A DNA stretch of 64,000 bases from Siphonodentalium dalli (Eukaryota > Mollusca > Scaphopoda > Gadilida > Siphonodentaliidae). Shown here piece after piece: positions 34,341 through 46,205 of this stretch. Position 1 is the stretch's first letter. Each line of letters begins with the position of its first letter. Where the stretch lies: assembly GCA_032622095.1 (NCBI GenBank), contig CP136061.1, positions 3,472,001 to 3,536,000 on the forward strand, read 5' to 3'. The position numbers were made by a program, and so were the translations under genes. The notes under the pieces were generated by a model. The model saw only the letters and a list, made by a program, of their open reading frames with translations. It searched no databases and was not told where the DNA came from.

Positions 34341-35639
34341 TATATACATATATAACATATATATTGGTTTTTAAACGGGCAGACTAATGACAACGAATAT
34401 ACAATCGATAAAACGTTGTGCGGGTGAGGAAATCCCCTACCACTACCTTCATCCCCTACCAGATCACACGATCGATATTCATGCTCCATATTAATGTTCA
34501 TTGAAGTTATGTAATACAATTAATAAAATATTTTTTTACGAAAATGATATTTCTTTTTTAGAAGCCCTCTTCGGTATCTACTATAGCTCTGATCAAATGA
34601 TAATTCCCAGCTTTCACGGGCGTCTTAGGAAAGCTCCTGATAGGCACCGCCCAAATGCGGTATATGCATAGAGCTCGGCACATTGCACGTAACCAACTGT
34701 AAACGACCTTGTGTTTGACAACAATATACTACTGGTCCTATGGGCTGGTAGAACCCACCGTGCACCCCACCACTTAACTTCAAAATGGCCGTCAGAAGTG
34801 GAAAATAAACTATTTTTCACTAATATCTTCTAAATTAGTTTCTACTGTTTGGAACTGGTTGAGAATTCAACTTTATTTTTTATTCTTCATGTTAAATTGG
34901 AGCAATGAAATGTGTAATTCTGTGAGTACCAGCCCCTTCCGATCCCTCAAAAATTAGATTTTACAGAACGCGGTTACAAATTTTTCCAAAAAAATCACCA
35001 TTTGGATTCTAGTCTTATTTCAACAAGAAATGAGCAGAAGTTTGCAATGTAAGTCAGCTATACAATTTCTTATGAATATTCCAACTCAATTGATAAAAAA
35101 ATGTTTACAAGTTAATATGCCTTCTATACATTAAATACTAACATTGATGATGTACCTTGTTTAATTTAATTTGATACCAGTGGATAAAGTATTCAAATAC
35201 GTACACAATGACACATCACCTGTTAAACATCCAGTCACAATGATATCATGTATATGGGATATCAGTTTCCCCACCCCACGAAGGGTCCTACGAGCTCATA
35301 AACTATTCTGCTTGAGGTTCATTCCAAATATTTCCACGATCTCTCATTGTACTAACGTATAGATCTCAATAGTTTTCTATCTTCAATTTAACACTGGAAA
35401 CCTCCGAAATTTGAATTGACCTATCACTTTAATAGACGATATCAACGCGGCCCGACTGGATCATGCCTCAGACATTATTTTGTGTTCACTACAGTATCAT
35501 TAAGAACGGATATATAACGGATTGCGTCAAAACATACTCTTTAAGACTATATTCCCAAAGCGTTAGTTTTTTGTGTAGTATCATAGACAGTGGTGGTGCA
35601 TAATTATCCTGCTTACTGTGTATATTCTTTTCATTTCAG
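34341..35639. other. Non-coding stretch, no gene recognised
   Basis: AT-rich sequence without duplicated blocks, palindromes or a supported exon before the acceptor at 35639. The short frames (for example 35171-35362) have no recognisable motif. Confidence 0.45.
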
Positions 35640-35678
35640 AACGATATAGCCAAGAGCTTTATGTCATTATTTCGGAGG
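35640..35678 (+). CDS. Putative micro-exon (NDIAKSFMSLFRR)
   Basis: Thirty-nine nt between CTTTTCATTTCAG and GTAAGTATTC, phase 0 (+1 has a stop). It encodes a cationic amphipathic helix-like peptide ending in Arg-Arg. The next recognised exon (52157) begins Lys-Arg, so direct splicing would place four basic residues together. The intron beyond the donor begins with a 64-bp tandem array. There is no paralogue of this exon elsewhere in the window. Confidence 0.5.
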
Positions 35679-35905
35679 GTAAGTATTCGCCTCACGAAGG
35701 ATGCAGACGTGGCCTTAAAGTTTATTTTTTCTTTTGTAGTAGAGGAAGTATGCGCCTCACGAAGGATGCAGACGGGACCTTAAAGTCATTTTTCTTTGGT
35801 AGTAGAGGAAGTATTCGCCTCACGAAGGATGCAGACGGGGCCTTAAAGTAATTTTTCTTTGGTAGTAGAGGACGTGTTTGCCTCACGAGAGATACAGACG
35901 GGGCC
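35679..35905 (+). repeat. 64-bp tandem array starting at a splice donor, about 4 units
   Basis: Units share AGTATTCGCCTCACGAAGGA, TGCAGACGGGGCCTTAAAGT and TTTTTCTTTGGTAGTAGAGG. The first unit begins at the exon donor (GGAGGGTAAGTATTCGCC), and the later ones read GTAGAGGAAGTATTCGCC, so the duplicated register includes the exon end and donor region, with GT lost. The 77-residue frame through it is a repeat artefact. Confidence 0.85.
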
Positions 35906-36549
35906 GATGAGCCCGACGTTGTCCGGGCTATTCAAAAATAAAATTTAAAGTCGATAGCTCCATCCGTTTCCGAGATCTGGTCTGCGCATGCGCGAATCTG
36001 GCGTCGCACGGGCTCGGCGACCCGATAAAATTCGTATCCGGGGCAAGATACATTCAAGTCGATAGCTCTACCCAGCCCGACGTTGTCCGGGCTATTCAAA
36101 AACAAAATTTCAAGTCGATAGCTCTACCCGTTTCCGAGATCTGGTCTGCGCATGCGCGAAGCTGGCGTCGCACGGGCTCGGCGACCCGATAAAATTCGTA
36201 TCCGGGACAAGATACATTCACATTGCAAATTTCAAGTCGATAGCTCCACCCGTTTCCGAGATCTCGTCTGCGCATGCTCGAAGCGGGCGCCGCATGGGCT
36301 CGCCAATACGACAAAGTCGACCGCCTGGTCAAACTACACACACGTACCAAGTTTCGTCCCGATCGGTCGAGAATCGTAGGTTTGTATAAATGACAGACAA
36401 ACATACAGACAAACAAACAGAGGTCTTCAAAATATACTATCTCTGTTTGTCTGTTGGTTTATGAATAGCCCGACAACGTCGGGCTGGGAAGAGCTATCGA
36501 CTTGAAATTTGGTTTTTGAATAGCCCGGACAACGTCGGGCTCATCGGCT
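35902..36549. mobile_element. TIR element with internal direct repeats
   Basis: The left terminus GCCGATGAGCCCGACGTTGT is matched by the inverted right terminus ending ACAACGTCGGGCTCATCGGC, with about 55 bp of terminal inverted repeat. Inside are two and a half direct repeats of about 168 bp (CGTTTCCGAGATCTGGTCTG, GGCGTCGCACGGGCTCGG), each with TGCGCATGCGC. Near the right end are CAGACAAACAAACAGAG and an inverted CTCTGTTTGTCTG. Non-autonomous; family undetermined; no clear target duplication. Confidence 0.75.
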
Positions 36550-36627
36550 AGTTGTTATATAAAATAATATGGAGGTATTGAGGATATCAGGAAATGTATT
36601 ACCTCATAATTATTATGTTTTATGGCA

Positions 36628-37809
36628 TTATGCCCAATGTTTTTAAGTACATGCATTCAGCATTTCCACATTTTATACTAATAGAATTATCTCCGTTTAG
36701 AGGTTTATTAAAATGCTGGAATAGAATTAAATAATAAGAAACAGAACAATTCTTTGCTAGGCTATGATTTGGTTTATATTTTATGTTTTAAAATTTGTCC
36801 GCGACCCCCCCCCCCCCCCCTGTGTTATAGCTGATAAAATACTTCGGCTAGATAACATAGTTTTTGTTTTACTATGGATTGAGGTTATCAATTGGTACCG
36901 ATGCATACACAGTGCAGGGATGCGGTACTCGAATGTCGTTTAGTGGCAACAAGCAAGAATGTACACATTGATGACGTGGATATCTCATGACCCCCCCCCG
37001 ATACACGCACAAATATCCAATTATGCCCAATGTTTTTAAGTACATGCATTCAGCATTTCCACATTTTATACTAATAGAATTATCTCCGTTTAGAGGTTTA
37101 TTAAAATGCTGGAATAGAATTAAATAATAAGAAACAGAACAATTCTTTGCTAGGCTATGATTTGGTTTATATTTTATGTTTTAAAATTTGTCCGCGACCC
37201 CCCCCCCCCCCTGTGTTATAGCTGATAAAATACTTCGGCTAGATAACATAGTTTTTGTTTTACTATGGATTGAGGTTATCAATTGGTACCGATGCATACA
37301 CAGTGCAGGGATGCGGTACTCGAATGTCGTTTAGTGGCAACAAGCAAGAATGTACACATTGATGACGTGGATATCTCATGACCCCCCCCGATACACGCAC
37401 AAATATCCAATTATGCCCAATGTTTTTAAGTACATGCATTCAGCATTTCCACATTTTATACTAATAGAATTATCTCCGTTTAGAGGTTTATTAAAATGCT
37501 GGAATAGAATTAAATAATAAGAAACAGAACAATTCTTTGCTAGGCTATGATTTGGTTTATATTTTATGTTTTAAAATTTGTCCGCGACCCCCCCCCCCCC
37601 CTGTGTTATAGCTGATAAAATACTTCGGCTAGATAACATAGTTTTTGTTTTACTATGGATTGAGGTTATCAATTGGTACCGATGCATACACAGTGCAGGG
37701 ATGCGGTACTCGAATGTCGTTTAGTGGCAACAAGCAAGAATGTACACATTGATGACGTGGATATCTCATGACCCCCCCCCCCCCCCCCGATACACGCACA
37801 AATATCCAA
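36628..37809 (+). repeat. Recent tandem triplication, about 391-bp unit
   Basis: Units start TTATGCCCAATGTTTTTAAG at about 36629, 37021 and 37411 and end ATACACGCACAAATATCCAA. They are almost identical apart from the lengths of two poly-C tracts (about 14 C after GTCCGCGA; 8 to 18 C after TCTCATGA). The high identity points to a recent event or an assembly artefact. Confidence 0.93.
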
Positions 37810-39808
37810 TACAATGATGTAGAGTAATCACTAGGAGGCCCATTGACCATCATTAGGCAGACTGCGACATTATGCAGACGAAATCCGGTCCGCCTAATTT
37901 TTGCATAGATGGTACCGTGCATGTTTGTTTCTCCGTTCATGTGAATGATTATCATGGTGCCACATGTCATACGGAAGTCAATTAGCACTCACAATGGTGT
38001 ATATATATGGAATCACTGAACTAAATGGTTTCCCATAGGCGACAGTGTTAACCGAACAACAACTATCAGTGGGCTGCAGAACGAAAATTATCTATAAAAG
38101 TTGAAATATAAGACTTACAAATTATCTTTTAATTTTTTTTATTGGTAATTGCCATAGCTTGTCACAAACCAAAAATCAACATTATTTACATAATAATGTA
38201 AAGGACAATGAACGAAATTGAAATTCCCAACTACACCTTTTACCGGACTCGGCCTCCTAGTCGCGTAGTTCGACTTTTAAATAAACCAGAATTTCCCATT
38301 CTATAAATAAAACACCAACTGTTAATGTCAGCGCCCACAGCTTTCTAAAATCTCAAGCACAGCATACACCGGTGGTGTTAATAACGTGTCGCATGTATCA
38401 GGTGAAGATAATTCTTCAGTTACCTTCACCTTTAGCATTCCACGGTGTACTCGCTCTAGAACACATTTAGCTCCCCGATTCCAATATATATTTATATCAT
38501 ATGTGTAACACACAGCGTGTCTTATAGTATTTTATCCAAATATAGACCTAATTGAAACCAAAAATGGATTATATCGGGCAGTAGTGGTTTATTTTTTCAA
38601 TATGCGGCATCCTGAAAATTAGTGTCAATCATCAAAATAAAGCAAAACAATTTAGATTTTGTTTTCAATTTTACTAGCCGATTCATCTCGTATAACTGAA
38701 GTATGCCCTTATATACCATAATATTATTAAACATTGAAGAGGACATGTCAATATACATTTTGAGAGGGACATATTGTCCAATTTTTAACCCTTTTCATGC
38801 AGAATTTGGCAATCTATAATAAACATTTACCAAAATTAACAGAAAATTAAAATTAAAAATACTTTAATAGCAATATAAAGCAACCATAAGTCAATTGAAA
38901 TATTTAAACACAATGATACATCAGACAAAGCCTCAGGCATGAAATTTTACCAGATGGCAGGGCATACTGTCTGTTTAACAAATATGCCATGGCAGTCTTG
39001 CACGACAGTAACTCTAGTGGTGATACCATCGCCCCCCCCCCCCAACTTGGGGTGGGGTTACGAACCCCAATATGTCTACTGGGTGCCGGAAGCTTAATAT
39101 GAGGTCAACTGCCACCTTTCCCCAATGGGGGGGGGGGGCTAACACTCCTCAAAATTGTGGGAGGGGGGCTTTAGACCCTCTGACCCCCTAATGGTACCTG
39201 ATGCAAAACTCCCAGATTTATCACTTTCTTTACTATCTACAGGCGAATCCATGCGTTTCTTCTTTAAATGTGTCCAAAATGTGGTCATTATCATTTGAAA
39301 ATAAGAAAAATTTGAAATTAACAACTTATCATGGCGAGACGTGAAATTTCGTAAAATTCAAATTTTTCATATAGGAATCACTTAACTAAATGGATTCCCA
39401 TAGGCGACAGTGTTAACGTTTCGGCCAAATTCACTGAATTGAAGCCTGCAGGCCATACCAGTGATGTTTACCCAGCTAGATTGACACCATTTGATCACGA
39501 AAATGCAAGAAAAATCATAGGTCATGTGTTTACTTTTTTAAATAAATCCCCAAGTGTACGACAGGGCTATCCCACAGACAAATTTGATCTGGAAAAACCC
39601 AGAACTACAGCAGCTAGTTAAATAAATTTCCCGCTCACAAAAAATCCATTCCCCCATTCATTCACCAGTTTAAATTATTTAGATATTATGTACAAATCAA
39701 ATAAACGCGATGTCATCCTTTAATAACGTGTCGCATGTATCAGGTGAAGGTCATTCTTCGGTTACCTTCACCTTTAGAATTCCACGGTGTACTCGCTTAA
39801 GGTCACTT
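37810..39808. other. Non-coding stretch with two diverged copies of a block
   Basis: 38005-38465 and 39368-39800 share GGAATCACTGAACTAAATGG...CCCATAGGCGACAGTGTTAAC at one end and TAATAACGTGTCGCATGTAT...TTCCACGGTGTACTCGCT at the other, with different middles. Poly-C and poly-G tracts at 39032-39043 and 39126-39138 could pair. No gene recognised. Confidence 0.55.
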
Positions 39809-40268
39809 AAGGCCCTTACACACGGCGTATATCGCGTGATACACGCGGTATATGCAGCACGTTTTTCTGCGTTTCTGCGATTACGGCGTTGTCTGCGGTG
39901 ACGGAGTTTTCTGCTTACTCGACGTTTTCCGTTGATATCATGGTTTTATTGTTAATCGCGTTGATGAAGCGTTGATAACTGACCTGGACTGAACTGCTTT
40001 GCTTCCAGTGTATTTGTCCTATATCGTCACTACAAACGGCGGAATTTCATTGTTATTCGCGTTGAAGCGATGCACAATCACAGTCCAAAAACCGACTTGG
40101 ACTGAAAACTGATGTGCTTCCAGTGTCTTCGTTCCATACCGTCACTACAAACGGCGGAATTTACCGCAGAGAAAAAACGCGCGATGTAATCCTGTGGTAG
40201 CGTTTTCTGCGTTTCCTGCGTTTTCTGAGATGTCGCCCGCATCGCACGCCGTGTGCAAGCACCCATTG
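39809..40268. mobile_element. MITE with ACACGGCG terminal inverted repeats
   Basis: The left end GGCCCTTACACACGGCGT and the right end ACGCCGTGTGCAAGCACCC are imperfect inverted repeats; the next segment (TTTTTCTGCGTTTCTGCG) is also matched inversely (CGTTTTCTGCGTTTCCTGCG). Inside is a direct repeat of about 120 bp (GCTTCCAGTGTATTTG... and GCTTCCAGTGTCTTCG..., both with GTCACTACAAACGGCGGAAT). The G-rich termini recall Harbinger-type elements; this is not proven. Confidence 0.65.
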
Positions 40269-40455
40269 CGAATATTCAGTGTGTTCTAAGTCAGCGTGTC
40301 AAGTGCCGTGCCGCAAACGCCATGTTTAAGGGCCTTTAGAAAGATTATTGAATAAAATATGCTTGCGCAAAAGTATGCACAGAATTGTATATGGATATCG
40401 CTCATTTGATGTCGCATTGTTTAGATTACAACATGGCTGTGTATAAGTGAGACAA

Positions 40456-40727
40456 CTGAGTCGCGGCCATGTTTAATTCGTCCAGCCCCCATTCCGCGTT
40501 TTAAGTGCTACAGGTCAAATTTCTGGAGGTGCATTCCATATATATATGAAACGTTTGAATATTCATGATTCCATATATAGAATTCATGAATATCCAAAAG
40601 CTCCATAATTATATGGAATCGTGAATATTCAAAAGTTCCATTTATGAAATGCACCTCCCGAACTTTGACCTGCAGCACTTAAACCGCGGAACGGGGCTGG
40701 ATCAATCCAATATGGCCGCGACTCAGT
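40456..40727. mobile_element. Palindromic MITE
   Basis: Inverted arms of about 90 bp. ACTGAGTCGCGGCCATGTTT...CCAGCCCCCATTCCGCG...AAGTGCTACAGGTCAAA...GGAGGTGCATT is mirrored by AATGCACCTCC...TTTGACCTGCAGCACTT...GAACGGGGCTGG...ATGGCCGCGACTCAGT. The AT-rich centre contains further ATATTCATGAT / ATGAATAT repeats. No coding capacity. Confidence 0.8.
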
Positions 40728-41098
40728 GATTTTGCTTATTGGGGTGCGCAATCAAGCACTTTACCTATAAATAGTGAATTCTGCATTGTCTAATTTAATT
40801 ATACCACTTGCATATAACTATAATAGTTGAACTTAGCATTCGCAAACCTGACAATACTTTGCCTTATTGATTAGATATGACATTTTGTCCAGAACGGCCT
40901 GTTATCGAACTATGTGAATATCGCTTCAATTTGCCCTAACACCGAGTAATATAATTTTATCACACATCCGAGTGATTTGGTTTTATGACATGCGATAATT
41001 TATCTACTTCACTACTAAAGAACGTGAATATATCGATTTTGGTGACGTCACTCATATCAAAGAGCTGTCAGTTACTAAGAGCCGATCTAATTAATAAT

Positions 41099-41247
41099 TA
41101 GGATGTTACTTGGTTGGTTTGATAGTATAGGCCTGATATCAGCCATAGATAACCCAATTTCAGCCTTCGACCCTCGGTCCCAGGCTGTATGAGGTTACCT
41201 CGGGCTGATATCGGGCCTAATATCAAACCAACCAAGTAATATCCTTT
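41099..41247. mobile_element. Hairpin MITE (TTACTTGGTTGGTTTGATA)
   Basis: The left arm GGATGTTACTTGGTTGGTTT...GGCCTGATATCAGCC is answered by GGGCTGATATCGGGCC...AAACCAACCAAGTAATATCC. The central part contains ACCTCGG / CCGAGGT-like pairing. About 148 bp, non-coding. Confidence 0.78.
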
Positions 41248-41324
41248 AAATATTCCGTGGTGGATAAGCATCGCAATTGCACGGAGAAGTGTATTGTATG
41301 TACATGAATAATGTACTGATACGT

Positions 41325-41485
41325 CAAGCTGTCTTCAGACATTAGATTATCACTACATGTAGGATAGTATCGGAATTTGAATTGGAATGAACCATCATCA
41401 GATGTACTTCAAGCTGTCTTCTGACATTTGACTATCACTAGGATAGTATCGGTATTTGCATTGGAATGAACCACATGTACCTCAA
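41325..41485. repeat. Two-unit direct repeat, about 85-95 bp
   Basis: GTCAAGCTGTCTTCAGACAT...GGATAGTATCGGAATTTG...TTGGAATGAACCA is repeated once with small indels (TTCAAGCTGTCTTCTGACAT...). Non-coding. Confidence 0.8.
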
Positions 41486-42590
41486 AATGTGTAAAAAATA
41501 GTCATCATGCAGTATATTAAATGGGTATGACTATACACACATATTTGGGTTCTGTCAGGAGCATATATATATAGTTATGCATGTTGTTAATAATAAACAC
41601 ATCCATGGGCATATTATCTAGAATTTATAATAAAGAATGATTGTGTATCTTAATAAGACATTTTAATCAGTTAAGTAAATAACTGTTGATCGCTTGAAAA
41701 CATGCATTGTTATCCTTCATCCCATTCTCCTCTCTTCTGATTGGCTGAGAGTGTGTCACATGGCTGGCCGCAAATCTCTCGTTACCCTTGAGGGTAAGGT
41801 TTCGAAAGTTGTTGACGGCTCAGCGATTACCAGTATAGAACTACAAAGTACTCAACATGCAGGGATTTCCTCACAGATCTCAAATAATTCCATAAAACAC
41901 TCATTTTATAGACCCTACTGTTTCGTAACACCCGCGAACTGTGGTGTTTGCTAATTTACATTATTGTTATTTTTAATTTGCAATTAAACACGCTATGTAA
42001 AATGATGTTGTGCGGACATAAATCCGTTATAAGGTGTAATGTTCATAATGGACCTTTTTGTATCAATAATGAATACCGTGGAACAAATATATCAACCTTA
42101 GTATGCAGTTGGTATTTATTGTATATCAATTGACAATTTCCTTTCGGCTATACATTCCTTCGACTTCACAAGATTATCCTTATGTTGCGTAACAGTCTGT
42201 AACAGTTGTCAATTTCTTTTGCACCACTAAAACTTGTTAGTTTCACATTTAACGTTCTCGAAATTAACTCGTCTACCTGCTTCTATACGCTCATTTGAAA
42301 CGAAGCGGACAATTTCGCCGCATGGCTATACTCTACTTCGAAATTGCTTTACTCCTCTTTCCGTGAACCGATTCCCACAATACGACCAGCAAACTGACTG
42401 CGCAAATGATGGATGTGTTAATTGATTCACAATTTGAACGTTTTATTTTCTAAAAAGCGAGGATTCCAACTTAAAATAAACTCTTCGAACTGGATTAAAA
42501 AATATACGCGCGCACTTAGGCCTGCCGTTAAGGAGGTGCGTGTGTACTCCTTTGTCAGATAACAAAACAGTTGTCACCCTTGTTTTCGCG

Positions 42591-42697
42591 AGACATGGGG
42601 ATTTGTCGCCGCTCTCGACCTGGAATGTCACCGTCGGGCCTGGTGGCACTCGGGTGACATTCCAGGTCTCGAGCGGGCGACGAATCCCCGTGTCACT
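42591..42697. mobile_element. Hairpin element next to the duplication boundary
   Basis: GACATGGGGATTTGTCGCCG...CGACCTGGAATGTCACC is mirrored by GGGTGACATTCCAGGTCTCG...GGCGACGAATCCCCGTGTC. GC-rich against its flanks. It lies about 220 bp left of the start of duplication copy B, which is suggestive but not proof of a role. Confidence 0.75.
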
Positions 42698-44012
42698 CCC
42701 AATCGTGGGCGACAATATATGTATGAAACTGGCAACGTTTCATTCCATTTATTTGCTTTCGCACACTTTCCTGAATAGAATGTTCGTAGGACACCATATG
42801 CACATGCACTTCTTTTGAGAATTTGGTAGTGATGACTGTCCTGTTCTGGAAATTGGGACATATACAACCTGTCAAACCTGTGGAAAAATCATTCTCAAGT
42901 AAGAAAATAGTTAACTCATTATATCCGATGGATCGATGTATATAGAATCTGGTGCGAAAATGTGAATAGCCGTGTGCGTGACGTGAGCGTTACCTGCAGT
43001 ACGGGCGTTACCTAGTTTATATGAATAAGTCTAAGACAAATAATTGTTAACAATTTGCCAACAAGTGCATATTAAGAATATTCGAGAGAATTTTTATTTG
43101 AATAGTTTAGCCCCGTTTAGTGACTGTATGAACGATTAAAGTCAAATTGTTTGAGCGCAATCGTAATTTGCTATATGCCGACAACAGGCAAGTTAAACTG
43201 GTTGGGAAGACATCATGAAGAACTCGAAACATCTAATGGAAATTTATCTAATCTCCATTTTACGTTTTTACTGCGCCTTCTTTCCGGTGGGTCTACTAGC
43301 GGATAATTGAACAATAAAACTATACAGATAACTCAGTACTTTCTTTGAAGTGACAATTCCGTCGGCCATTTATACACTACAAATAGTAACCACGTGACAG
43401 TATTTGGTGGCCCTGGAAGTGGGTTTATGAGAACTACTATAATTTTTAATGAAAGCCGCCATCTTGGATTTCAAATTTGAATCCACCCGCACACACTGCA
43501 GCCCTCATTTATTGGTGAAATGTTTGAAATGAAAATAATTTTATCTACACAATACGAGACATTTACTATAACTCTGTGTCTTTCCTTCTTCTTTATCATT
43601 CTATTCATTGGTCAGCAAAAATAAACTCCTTCCTAAGTTGAGCTACAGTGTGACTGATACTTTCATTTTTATTACTAATAACTAAGAAATAACGAGATTG
43701 CGCATATCGAAACCAATGTTATATGTGGTTGTTACTTACAGTGGAATTACCAATCAAAGTCCAATTAGTCCAAAAAGATACACAACATTAATCAATATAT
43801 TCAAAAGTGTACAGTAAACATTGGAAAAGGTCAAAGCAATTGTTTCAATACACGAAATGTCGTTATTGTTATTTTACAGACTTGAATTATTTGCAAATTT
43901 GCCCACTACGAATGTCATGGTACTAAAGTATCTTTGTCAGTTTTGACAACCCAATTAGTACAAATTTCAGAAATGTTCAGCTCACCAACAAAAAGAAAAT
44001 TAAAAATACTTG

Positions 44013-44180
44013 CAATCATGGTCATTCGTATCACGCCAATCACGGTCATTCGTATCACGCCAATCACGGTCATTCGTATCACGCCAATCACGGTCATTCG
44101 TATCACGCCAATCACGGTCATTCGTATCACGCCAATCACGTCATTCGTATCACGCCAATCACGTCATTCGTATCACGCCA
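44013..44180. repeat. 23-bp tandem repeat, about 7 units
   Basis: Units of TCATTCGTATCACGCCAATC plus ACG or ACGG. The three overlapping frames through it all stay open and give false peptides of repeated RITPITV or SFVSRQSR. Copy A has three to four units. Confidence 0.9.
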
Positions 44181-44244
44181 ATAATATACTCCACTAATGA
44201 TGTCCAGAGCAGTCGACCTTGTGGTCATTCGTATCACGCAGGCA

Positions 44245-46205
44245 TCGCGGAAATCCATAAACTCATTCATTAGTTAAACGTCGAAACGTTCACAAAAGGA
44301 AATCCATAAACGCATTCATTAGTTAAACGTCGGAACGTTCACAAAAGGAAATCCATAACTCATTCATTAGTTAATGTAGAAACGTTCACAAAAGGAAATC
44401 CATTACTCATTCATTAGTTAAACGTCGAAACCTACACAAAAGGAAATCCATAAACTCATTCATTAGTTAAACGTCGAAACGTTCACAAAAGGAAATCCAT
44501 AACTCACTCATTCATTAGTTAAACGTCAAAACATTCACCAAAGGAAATCCATAAACGCATTAATTAGTTAAACGTGGAAACGTTCACAAAAGGAAATCCA
44601 TAAACTCATTCATTAGTTAAACGTCGAAACGTTCACAAAGGAAATCCATAAACTCATTCATTAGTTAAATGTCGAAACGTTCACAAAAGGAAATCCATAA
44701 ACTCATTCATTAGTTATATGTCGAAACGTTCACAAAAGGAAATACATGAACGCATTAATTAGTTAAACGTCGAGACGTTCACAAAAGGAAATCCATAAAC
44801 GCATTCATTAGTTAAACGTCGAAACGTTCACAAAAGGAAATCCATAAACTCATCCATTAGTTAAACGTCGAAACGTTCAGAAAAGGAATTCCATAAACGC
44901 ATTCATTAGTTAAACGTCGGAACGTTCACATAAGGAAATCCATAACTCATTCATTAGTTAATGTCGAAACGTTCACAAAAGGAAATCCATAACTCATTCA
45001 TTAGTTAAAAGTCGAAACTTTCACAAAAGGAAATCCATAAACTCATTCATTAGTTAAACGTCGAAACGTTCGCAAATGGAAATCCATAACTCACTCATTC
45101 ATTAGTTAAACGTCAAAACGTTCACAAAAGGAAATCCATAAACTCATTCATTAGTTAAAAATCGAAACGTTCACAAAAGAAAATCCATAAACTCATTCAT
45201 TAGTTAAAAATCGAAACGTTCACAAAAGGAAATCCATAAACTCATTCATTAGTTAAAAGTCGAAACGTTCACAAAAGGAAATCCATAAACTCATTCATTA
45301 GTTAAATGTCGAAACGTTCACAAAAGGCAATCCATAAACTCATTCATTAGTTATATGTCGAAACGTTCACAAAAGGAAATCCATAAACTCATTAATTAGT
45401 TAAACATCGAAACGTTCACGAAAGGAAATCCATAACTCACTCATTCATTAGTTAAACGTCGAAACGTTCACAAAAGGAAATCCATAAACTCATTCATTAG
45501 TTAAAAATCGAAACGTTCACAAAAGGAAATCCATAAACTCATTCATTAGTTAATGTCGAAACGTTCACAAAAGGAAATCCATAAACTCATTCATTAGTTA
45601 TATGTCGAAACGTTCACAGAAGGAAATTCATAAACGCATTAATTAGTTAAACGTCGAAACGTTCACAAAAGGAAATCCATAAACTCATTCATTAGTTAAA
45701 GTCGAAACGATCACAAAAGGAAATCCATAACTCACTCATTAGTTAAATGTCGAAACGTTCACAAAAGGAAATCCATAAACGCATTAATTAGATACTGTCG
45801 AAACGTTCACAAAAGGAAATCCATAAACGAATTAATTAGTTAAACGTCGAAACGTTCACAAAAGGAAATCCATAACTCATTCATTAGTTAATGTCGAAAC
45901 GTTCACGGGAAATCCATAAACGCATTAAATAATTAAACGGCGAAACGTTCACTAAAGGAAATCCATAACTCATGCATTAGTTAAATGTCGAAACGTTCAC
46001 AAAAGGAAATCCATAACTCATTCATTCATTAGTTAAACGTCGAAACGATCAAAAAAGGAAATCCATAGCTCATTCATTTGTTAAACGTCGAAACGATAAA
46101 AAAAAAGGAAATCCATAACTCATTCGTTAGTTAAACGTTGAAACGTTCACAAAAGAAAATCCATAAACTCATTCGTTAGTTAAACGTCGAAATGTTCACC
46201 CATTA
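44245..46205. repeat. 49-bp satellite array, about 40 units
   Basis: The monomer consists of GGAAATCCATAAACTCATTC, ATTAGTTAAACGTCGAAACG and TTCACAAAA. Most units differ by one to three changes or small indels, and some share variants (GCATTAATT; CATAACTCACTCATTC), hinting at higher-order duplication. Copy A has a single monomer at the homologous place (1369-1405), so the array arose after the duplication or collapsed in A. No spacers of unique sequence, hence not CRISPR. Confidence 0.95.

Noticed and set aside
44010-44273. Long frames through the 23-bp repeat (SFVSRQSR and RITPITV repeats)
   Set aside because: All frames are open merely because the unit lacks stops; copy A does not preserve them.
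44245-46205. CRISPR array
   Set aside because: Units abut without unique spacers and the genome context is eukaryotic; it is a satellite.
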